Shown one piece after another: positions 1-4,655 of a stretch of 6,309 nucleotides of DNA (the first letter of the stretch is position 1; every line of letters begins with the position of its first letter). This DNA comes from Thermodesulfatator sp. GTDB lineage: Bacteria > Desulfobacterota > Dissulfuribacteria > Dissulfuribacterales > QOAL01. The stretch is taken from the NCBI GenBank assembly GCA_003978135.1, contig QOAL01000006.1, positions 1-6,309 on the forward strand, in the 5' to 3' direction. The position numbers and the translations under genes are program-made. The notes below the pieces were generated by a model. That model searched no databases, had not been told where the DNA came from, and saw only the letters and a list, made by a program, of their open reading frames with translations.

Positions 1-623
1 TCCCAGTCCTGAAAAATGGCATTAAGAGCAGATGATGACTTAATACCTGCCAGAATTTCATCGAGTTTACCGGCTATCAGGTCGACAAGTTCAATGTTTG
101 TGATCTGGATGCCATGTTTTGAAAGGGTTGTGACCTTTTCCCTCAGGCTTTCTGGAAATTGCTCTGGCCCTCCGGATATGTTGATGCCGATTCCAGCAAC
201 CACTGCCTTCATTTCAGGAGTAATCCTGGATTCGCACAGGATACCGCAGACCTTTTTCTCGGCAATGAGTATGTCATTGGGCCATTTTATGGATGCCTGG
301 GTAATACCCAGGGAGCTTATGGCACGGAAGACCGCCAGACCGGCGAACAGGGTCATGGATGGTATGAACTCCTGTCTGATTTCAGGGTGTATCACAAAGG
401 AGCAGAAAAGGTGCTCGCCCTTGCCTGGCTCCCAGGTTCTTCCCCTGCTTCCCCTTCCCTGGGTCTGTCTGTCTGCCACGACAACCAGGCCGGGCTTTTG
501 GAGAACGGAAATGTTTTTCAGGCAGTAGTCATTCGTGGAATCCAGGCTGTCAAAATGCAACAGGAACCGTCCTGCAAAGGTACGGTTCCTGTTGAGATCC
601 CTTATTTTTCCGTGACTGGTCAC
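1..623 (-). CDS. birA: biotin--[biotin carboxyl-carrier protein] ligase, 3' end beyond window
   Basis: Makes biotinyl-5'-AMP from biotin and ATP and transfers biotin to the acceptor lysine of biotin enzymes; cytoplasmic. I translated the strand directly: 207 residues are visible and the frame is still open at the left edge. Family motifs appear in order: DSTND (28-32), the biotin/AMP loop QGRGSRGRTW (55-64), KWPNDIL (113-119), KKVCGIL (123-129, Lys124 matching E. coli Lys183) and GIGINI (144-149). There is no N-terminal helix-turn-helix, so this is a ligase-only (class I) form and not a biotin repressor. The start is GTG at 623, the only ATG/GTG before the DSTN motif; it has no good Shine-Dalgarno. 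The frame is continuous with that of pycB, 30 bases after its stop, so co-transcription and translational coupling are likely. Its neighbour pycB encodes its probable substrate. Oddities: Ser59 replaces the Arg of GRGRRG, and codons 10-22 form a strong hairpin. Function is confident, start moderately so. Confidence 0.9.
   Translation of the reverse strand, partial: MTSHGKIRDLNRNRTFAGRFLLHFDSLDSTNDYCLKNISVLQKPGLVVVADRQTQGRGSRGRTWEPGKGEHLFCSFVIHPEIRQEFIPSMTLFAGLAVFRAISSLGITQASIKWPNDILIAEKKVCGILCESRITPEMKAVVAGIGINISGGPEQFPESLREKVTTLSKHGIQITNIELVDLIAGKLDEILAGIKSSSALNAIFQDW
558..594 (-). repeat. perfect 13-bp inverted repeat inside 5' end of birA
   Basis: Arms 558-570 and 582-594 are perfectly complementary over 13 bp. 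Read on the minus strand, the 11-base loop can close further through CCU/AGG, after one bulged A, leaving a UUGC tetraloop, so about 16 bp in total. It lies in codons 10-22 of birA when GTG 623 is the start, 60 bases after the pycB stop. Only a short TTTT follows, so it is a poor Rho-independent terminator. It might instead reduce read-through, protect the pycAB mRNA 3' end, or modulate birA translation; these roles are inference. Confidence 0.7.
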
Positions 624-653
624 AGGGTTCTGCCGAACATTTCCTTGCCCTGG

Positions 654-2687
654 TTACCTCTTCTTCAGAACAAAGAGCAGTTGGCCTTCCTGGACCTGGT
701 CATTGAGCTTTACGGCTATTTCTTCCACCTGGGCATCAAAGGGGGCAACAATGGCATTTTCCATCTTCATTGCCTCAAGATTTGCTATTTCCTCGCCCTG
801 ATGGACAATATCTCCTACCTTAATGGTGCCTCTATCCGGATTTCCTATGCGCCAAACATTTCCGTTTATTGGTGCACCGATTTCTTCTTCGCTGCTTGCC
901 ATCCTTATCTCGATCTTCTGGGCCCGGGGCGTTTCCACCTTGAATACATTGGTCTTGTTGTTGACCTTCAATACCACGTGGATAAGACCCTCGTGCTCTG
1001 CGCCCACGGACAGGAGTTCAATGCAGTAAGGCTTTCCATAGAGCTCAAATTCTACCTTGTCTCCTGGATTCTTTAGGCCTTCCCTCCAGACATTGGTAGG
1101 AAGAACCAGGGGAGTATCTCCGTATTTTTCCCTGAAATCAATGTAATTGATTGTGTCCTTGGGGTGCATGAGGTATAGGGTAAATTCTTCATCCGTGGGT
1201 TTTCTGCCCAGGGTAACTCCCAGGTCACTGTTTATCCTTTCAAGGTCGTCGTGCTTCAGGGATTCAAGCGGTGAAGAATCGTCACGTTCCTTGATCTTTT
1301 CCTGCCATTCGTCTCCAAATGTGCTCTCATAGACCCAGTCAGCAGGCCAACCCATGGGAAGCCTGCCGTAACCCCCAAGTATCAGGTTCTTGAAGTCCCC
1401 GGGTGCATTCCTGAAGAGCTCGAGCAACTCCTTCTGCTCCTCTTCATTCATTGCACTGAAATCAAGGTCTTTTTCCTCAACGAATCTGGTCATCAGCTCA
1501 ATTATGTGTTCTACACCAGATTGGCCGAGTTCCTTTTCATACTTGTTTATTATGCCGCTGCAAGTAACCCAGGTAATCTGGGAGCCCGGGGTGACGTCAA
1601 AATACTTGACTATGCGGTTATAGAGGGACATGAGTTTGAGTATGGCAGGCATGAGGTGCAGGAATCCTCCTTTTTCTGCCTGCTCAAAGGAGCTTGGGAA
1701 TGCACCGCCAGGCATCCTGTGGGAAGTAACCTGGTGATCAAACCCCTTGAAGGGTGACTCTGCCCATTCATACTGGCCGATCCAGTCTCTTATCCTCTGA
1801 ACTGCCTTGATGGCCATTTCCCTGTTGAGCACAACCTTGATGCCAGATTCCTCAAGATAACTCTGGAGGGCCAGTATCGGGGCCTGGCCATAAAATCTGG
1901 TCAGGGAGTCTTCCTCTGCATCCAGTACTTTGGCACCTGCCTTTGCAGCAGCCAGCAGGGCCGGCATGGCGAGTCCGTCTGTGGCATGCCTGTGGTACTG
2001 GACTACCAGGTCCGGGTATTTCTGCTTTATGGCATCTACCAGGCTCCTGATTCTCTCGGGACTGCCTACGCCTGCCATGTCCTTAATACACAGTACGATC
2101 TCGTCAGTTCCGGAGCAGAGGTCAACGATATCATCTACTACTCCGAGATAATATTCATTGGTTGTCCAATCGGCCTGGGTAAAGGAAATTGCTGGCTGAA
2201 AGAGCCTGCCCCTGTTCATTACTATTTCCGCCACAGTACGCATGTTCCTGATATCGTTCAGAAAGGAAAAACAGCGCCACACATCGATATCCACGCGTTC
2301 AACCACGTATTCGATAACATTCTTGGGGTAAGGCCTGTATCCCCAGAGATTGGTTTCCCTGATGAGGGTCTGAAGGAGAACACTTGGCATCTGCTGCCTG
2401 AGAAGTTCCAGTTCCTCAAAGGGGCTCTCTTTTCTGTTCATGATGCCCACGTGCCACCTGGCACCACCGTGGCACTCGGAGCTAAAGAGCATCATGTCTT
2501 CGTAATACCGGCAGAGTGTGGTCAGATCATAAATCCTGTGGCGGTTTTTAAAGTCAGACTGGCCTGCATCCCTCATGCCGGTGCATGTCAGGGCCACACC
2601 GTCAAGCTCTCTCAGGATTTTCACCATCTCCGCCGGGGTCATCCCGGGCCTGATCCAGTTTTCTTTTTTGATATTTGCTGCGTCCAT
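654..2687 (-). CDS. pycB: pyruvate carboxylase subunit B-like protein: carboxyltransferase plus biotin carrier domain
   Basis: Probable carboxyltransferase of a two-subunit biotin carboxylase, moving CO2 from carboxybiotin to an acceptor, most likely pyruvate to oxaloacetate (anaplerosis). It has 677 residues from ATG 2687. An HMGL-like TIM barrel covers about 15-310. It shows RDAGQS with Arg39 and metal-ligand Asp40, substrate Arg110 (RETNLWGY), the carboxylatable Lys202 (CIKDMAG) and metal ligands His232 and His234 (YHRH). A conserved carboxylase region follows (about 310-560). The C-terminal biotinyl domain carries EAMKMEN with biotin Lys641, followed by 36 residues, the usual distance from the end. 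GTG 2699 is also in frame, but it overlaps the AGGAG at 2699-2703, whereas ATG 2687 sits 11 bases after it. The gap to the pycA stop is 2 bases. Oddities: ATDG replaces the usual DTSG after the two His, and PGGAFPSS replaces PGGQYTN. An oxaloacetate decarboxylase alpha or 2-oxoglutarate carboxylase large subunit is the main alternative; no membrane partner subunits are nearby. Confidence 0.85.
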   Translation of the reverse strand: MDAANIKKENWIRPGMTPAEMVKILRELDGVALTCTGMRDAGQSDFKNRHRIYDLTTLCRYYEDMMLFSSECHGGARWHVGIMNRKESPFEELELLRQQMPSVLLQTLIRETNLWGYRPYPKNVIEYVVERVDIDVWRCFSFLNDIRNMRTVAEIVMNRGRLFQPAISFTQADWTTNEYYLGVVDDIVDLCSGTDEIVLCIKDMAGVGSPERIRSLVDAIKQKYPDLVVQYHRHATDGLAMPALLAAAKAGAKVLDAEEDSLTRFYGQAPILALQSYLEESGIKVVLNREMAIKAVQRIRDWIGQYEWAESPFKGFDHQVTSHRMPGGAFPSSFEQAEKGGFLHLMPAILKLMSLYNRIVKYFDVTPGSQITWVTCSGIINKYEKELGQSGVEHIIELMTRFVEEKDLDFSAMNEEEQKELLELFRNAPGDFKNLILGGYGRLPMGWPADWVYESTFGDEWQEKIKERDDSSPLESLKHDDLERINSDLGVTLGRKPTDEEFTLYLMHPKDTINYIDFREKYGDTPLVLPTNVWREGLKNPGDKVEFELYGKPYCIELLSVGAEHEGLIHVVLKVNNKTNVFKVETPRAQKIEIRMASSEEEIGAPINGNVWRIGNPDRGTIKVGDIVHQGEEIANLEAMKMENAIVAPFDAQVEEIAVKLNDQVQEGQLLFVLKKR

Positions 2688-2689
2688 TG

Positions 2690-4147
2690 TTACATCCACT
2701 CCTGTGGGCCGAGGGCCGTTATTTCCGCTACATACTTTGCAATCTTCAGGACCTCGTCCTGGCTGTCTGTTTCCCTGAAGGCGGAGACAAGTTCGTCAAG
2801 GTGATTTTCTATGAACCTGGTTGAAAATTCACCCCTCTTGAATGCCTCGTGCCGTATGATACTCAGAAGCAATGGGGCAAGGGTCTTGACACCTTCCACC
2901 CGGAAATTTCTGCTGAGGGTCCTGTCCATAACCTTGATGGCACCGTCTCTTGTCCTGCCGCTGGTCATCAGCAGCATAATTAGAGAGTCATAATAGGGAG
3001 GAATGTCTGCTCCCTCGTAAACCCCGTTGGCCACCCTTACTCCAGGACCGGTGGGCACCTGGAGCCTGCTTATTGTTCCAAAGGAAGGACTGAATGTCTT
3101 GGGGTCCTCGGCATTTACCCGAACCTCAAGGGCCCATCTGTTCATGTGTATGTTGTCCTGTTTCAGAGAAAGTTCCTTGCCTTCCACCACGTCGATCATG
3201 AGGCCGACTATATCCAGGCCCGTGATCAGTTCGGTGACACCATGCTCAACCTGGAGCCTGGTGTTCACTTCAAGGAAGTAGAATTTCTTGGTAGTGCTGT
3301 CAAAGATGAACTCCACTGTACCTGCAGTGTTGTAGGCTATTTCACGCATGAGTCTAACTGCAGTAAAGCAGATTTCGTGACGAATATTTTCGTCAATGGA
3401 AGGAGAGGGGGCCTCCTCTATGATCTTCTGGTTGCGTCTTTGAAGGGTGCATTCCCTTTCAAAAAGATGAAAGACGTTTCCGAAGTTGTCTGCAACGATC
3501 TGCACCTCTATATGACGGCCTCGTTCAATGTACTTTTCCGCAAGAAGTACATCGTCTCCAAAACTTTTTTTGGCCTCTGACTTTGTCTGTGCCAGGGCCA
3601 TGGGCAGCTCGGATGCCTCGGAGACCTTCACCATGCCCTTGCCTCCGCCGCCTGCGGCTGCCTTAATCATGATGGGGAAATCTACAGACTCCTTTTCCAT
3701 CCACTCGTGGATCTGTTCAACATCCTGAACATCGCTGATACCTGGAATGGTGGGCACATTGGCCTTCTGGGCAAGCTTCTTGGCCTGGATCTTGTCTCCC
3801 ATCATCTCTATAACCTTGGGATTTGGCCCCACCCATTTTAGACCGTTGTCTATTACCATCTGAGCAAATTCGGCATTTTCTGCCAAAAAACCCCAGCCAG
3901 GATTAATGGCATCCGATCCGGTCTTCTTGGCTGCTTCCAGGATTTTTTCCATGTTTAGGTAGGATTCACTGGGCGGGGCTTCACCGATCCGGACAGCCTT
4001 GTCAGCCATCATCACATGGTGTGCAAGACGATCGGGAGTGCTGTACACAGCAACTGTGGGAATCCTCCTGTCCCTGCACGTATGCATGATACGGACTGCC
4101 GGTACCCCCCTGTTGGCAATAAGCATCTGTTTTATTTTATCTGCCAT
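2690..4147 (-). CDS. pycA: biotin carboxylase subunit (pyruvate carboxylase subunit A-like)
   Basis: ATP-dependent carboxylation of the biotin carried by PycB, using bicarbonate; cytoplasmic. Its 485 residues are the normal length for a stand-alone biotin carboxylase (about 450-500). The N-terminal domain starts with LIANRG (9-14). The ATP-grasp part has MGDKI (116-120), the glycine-rich lid AAAGGGGKGM (163-172), QRRNQKIIEEAPSP (236-249) and FLEVNTRLQVEH (291-302), the last with Glu293, Asn295, Arg297, Gln299 and Glu301. The C-terminal domain has EVRVNAEDP (341-349), whose Arg343 matches E. coli Arg338, and PPYYDSLI (383-390). ATG 4147 has AAGGAG 7 bases upstream. The gene is directly followed by pycB, which supplies the carrier and transferase domains missing here; no accBC-type carrier gene is visible, so pyruvate carboxylase subunit is favoured over AccC. 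Oddities: Val15 where ANRGE has Glu, Asn82 for the His of HPGYGF, Asn239 for the His of RRHQK, and Gly303 for the Pro of QVEHP. Confidence 0.9.
   Translation of the reverse strand: MADKIKQMLIANRGVPAVRIMHTCRDRRIPTVAVYSTPDRLAHHVMMADKAVRIGEAPPSESYLNMEKILEAAKKTGSDAINPGWGFLAENAEFAQMVIDNGLKWVGPNPKVIEMMGDKIQAKKLAQKANVPTIPGISDVQDVEQIHEWMEKESVDFPIMIKAAAGGGGKGMVKVSEASELPMALAQTKSEAKKSFGDDVLLAEKYIERGRHIEVQIVADNFGNVFHLFERECTLQRRNQKIIEEAPSPSIDENIRHEICFTAVRLMREIAYNTAGTVEFIFDSTTKKFYFLEVNTRLQVEHGVTELITGLDIVGLMIDVVEGKELSLKQDNIHMNRWALEVRVNAEDPKTFSPSFGTISRLQVPTGPGVRVANGVYEGADIPPYYDSLIMLLMTSGRTRDGAIKVMDRTLSRNFRVEGVKTLAPLLLSIIRHEAFKRGEFSTRFIENHLDELVSAFRETDSQDEVLKIAKYVAEITALGPQEWM
2699..2703 (-). promoter_or_regulatory. 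ribosome binding site that decides the pycB start
   Basis: AGGAG on the minus strand lies inside the last codons of pycA. It is 11 bases before ATG 2687 but abuts and overlaps the upstream in-frame GTG at 2699, which therefore cannot use it. This favours ATG 2687 and coupled translation of pycA and pycB. Confidence 0.55.
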
Positions 4148-4154
4148 GATTAAA

Positions 4155-4160
4155 CTCCTT
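4155..4160 (-). promoter_or_regulatory. ribosome binding site of pycA
   Basis: AAGGAG on the minus strand, 7 bases before ATG 4147. It is close to consensus with ideal spacing and confirms the pycA start. Confidence 0.8.
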
Positions 4161-4186
4161 TTCCAGCCTCAGCCAGCCGTTTTTAC

Positions 4187-4249
4187 TCAGTACGCAGCCT
4201 TGAAGTCCGCACTGTTAATGTTGCGCATTTCAGCCTATTTTTGTACTGA
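4187..4249 (-). repeat. inverted repeat in the pycA leader
   Basis: TCAGTAC (4187-4193) and GTACTGA (4243-4249) are perfect 7-base complements, 49 bases apart. On the minus-strand RNA, a second weaker stem (UGCGC with GUGCG, two G-U pairs) can form between them. The distal arm overlaps the -10 of the candidate pycA promoter. It could be a leader fold or a pair of operator half-sites; neither is shown by the sequence alone. Confidence 0.35.
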
Positions 4250-4268
4250 ACTCTTAACGGGGTGACAG
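4240..4268 (-). promoter_or_regulatory. candidate sigma70-type promoter of pycAB-birA
   Basis: Minus strand CTGTCA (4263-4268) and TACAAA (4240-4245), separated by 17 bases. Each matches the consensus hexamer at 4 of 6 positions. It lies between the terminator at 4281-4344 and the pycA ribosome binding site, where a promoter would be needed if that terminator is efficient. A start near 4233 would give a leader of about 85 bases. Weak match, so tentative. Confidence 0.35.
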
Positions 4269-4280
4269 TTCGGCTAAATC

Positions 4281-4344
4281 AAAAAAATCAGGAAAGAGGC
4301 AGACCGGCCTGTAAGAACCTTCGATTTGGCCGTCCTGTTTCCTG
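4281..4344 (-). terminator. Rho-independent-type terminator between tRNA-Val and pycA
   Basis: On the minus strand CAGGAAA (4338-4344) pairs perfectly with TTTCCTG (4289-4295). Inside this, AGG/CCT (3 bp) and CGGCC/GGCCG (5 bp) extend the stem across a small asymmetric bulge. A run of seven T follows at 4281-4287, one base after the base-paired A of the tract. The shape fits an intrinsic terminator that would separate the tRNA transcript from pycA, or an attenuator if pycA is read from further upstream. Confidence 0.6.
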
Positions 4345-4445
4345 TTAAAGCGGAATAAGCCCTCATGTCCAGAAGGCCATCAGTGAAAGCCGCCTCCTGT
4401 GGCCATGTGCCGGTTATGTAATTTTTTTTTAAGGGCTGATTTTTT

Positions 4446-4520
4446 CTGAGACAACAGGTTACTCTAATAACCCTAAGGTTTCAACTCTGAGGAGTATTTT
4501 AAAAAAGAGGCGTGTCTCAG
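4446..4520. repeat. segment of nested inverted repeats downstream of tRNA-Val
   Basis: CTGAGACA (4446-4453) and TGTCTCAG (4513-4520) are perfect 8-base complements that can close a 75-base domain. Inside are ACTC/GAGT (4484-4487 with 4492-4495), AACC/GGTT (4469-4472 with 4477-4480) and GGTTA/TAACC (4457-4461 with 4468-4472). The last two share bases and exclude each other. It begins 15 bases past the tRNA 3' end on the minus strand. No known riboswitch or T-box signature is recognised. Confidence 0.4.
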
Positions 4521-4535
4521 CTCATGAAAAACAAG

Positions 4536-4610
4536 TGGTGGGCGGTACTGGGATTGAACCAGTGACTTCCACCGTGTGAAGGTGGCACTCTCCCGCTGAG
4601 TTAACCGCCC
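4536..4610 (-). tRNA. tRNA-Val (anticodon CAC)
   Basis: Full cloverleaf read on the minus strand. The acceptor GGGCGGT pairs with ACCGCCC, the D stem is ACTC/GAGT, and the anticodon stem CCACC/GGTGG encloses the loop TTCACAC with anticodon CAC, decoding GUG valine. The variable loop is 5 bases. The T stem is ACTGG/CCAGT with loop TTCAATC. Discriminator A is followed by an encoded CCA (4536-4538). It is 72 bases plus CCA. The flanks CAAGT (5') and ACTTG (3') are complementary and extend the acceptor helix, with TTTTT just after. Confidence 0.97.
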
Positions 4611-4620
4611 ACTTGAAAAA

Positions 4621-4649
4621 AAGATATCCCAGGAAAGGATTTATTTCAA
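4621..4649 (-). promoter_or_regulatory. sigma70-type promoter of tRNA-Val
   Basis: Minus strand TTGAAA (4644-4649) and TATCTT (4621-4626) with exactly 17 bases between them. Transcription would start around 4613-4615, giving a 5' leader of only a few bases before the mature tRNA end at 4610. The site occupies the whole space between the tRNA and pabB, and its -35 is only 6 bases from the pabB start codon. Confidence 0.65.
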
Positions 4650-4655
4650 CCTGCA

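Larger units (their letters stand above)
4148..4535. other. 388-base region without a protein gene
   Basis: I see no supportable coding frame on either strand. From pycA outwards it holds the pycA ribosome binding site, an inverted repeat (4187-4249), a candidate promoter (4240-4268) and an intrinsic-type terminator (4281-4344). Next come a plain stretch, a run of nine T at 4422-4430 and a segment rich in small inverted repeats (4446-4520). Everything that can be oriented points to minus-strand transcription. Confidence 0.6.

Noticed and set aside
159..1076. Long open frame on the plus strand (305 codons) opposite birA and pycB
   Set aside because: It lies antisense to two genes with clear family motifs, and its translation is low-complexity and shows no recognisable domain; a shadow of the minus-strand genes.
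1986..2804. Plus-strand open frame of 272 codons opposite pycB and the end of pycA
   Set aside because: Antisense to well-supported coding sequence across its whole length, with no family motif.
3999..4265. Plus-strand frame of 88 codons across the pycA start
   Set aside because: Overlaps the start, ribosome binding site and leader of pycA on the opposite strand and has no recognisable features.
4274..4366. Minus-strand frame of 30 residues with a hydrophobic end, between tRNA and pycA
   Set aside because: No ribosome binding site, and its codons run through the terminator stem and T tract; more likely chance.
4393..4416. Possible sigma54 (-24/-12) promoter on the minus strand (CGGCAC followed by CACAG)
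   Set aside because: The -12 element lacks the required TTGC core.
4403..4440. Plus-strand T tract (4422-4430) as a terminator
   Set aside because: No stable stem directly precedes it, and no plus-strand gene ends before it.
4148..4655. Integration (att) site or mobile element next to the tRNA gene
   Set aside because: No direct duplicate of the tRNA 3' end, no integrase or transposase, and housekeeping genes on both sides.
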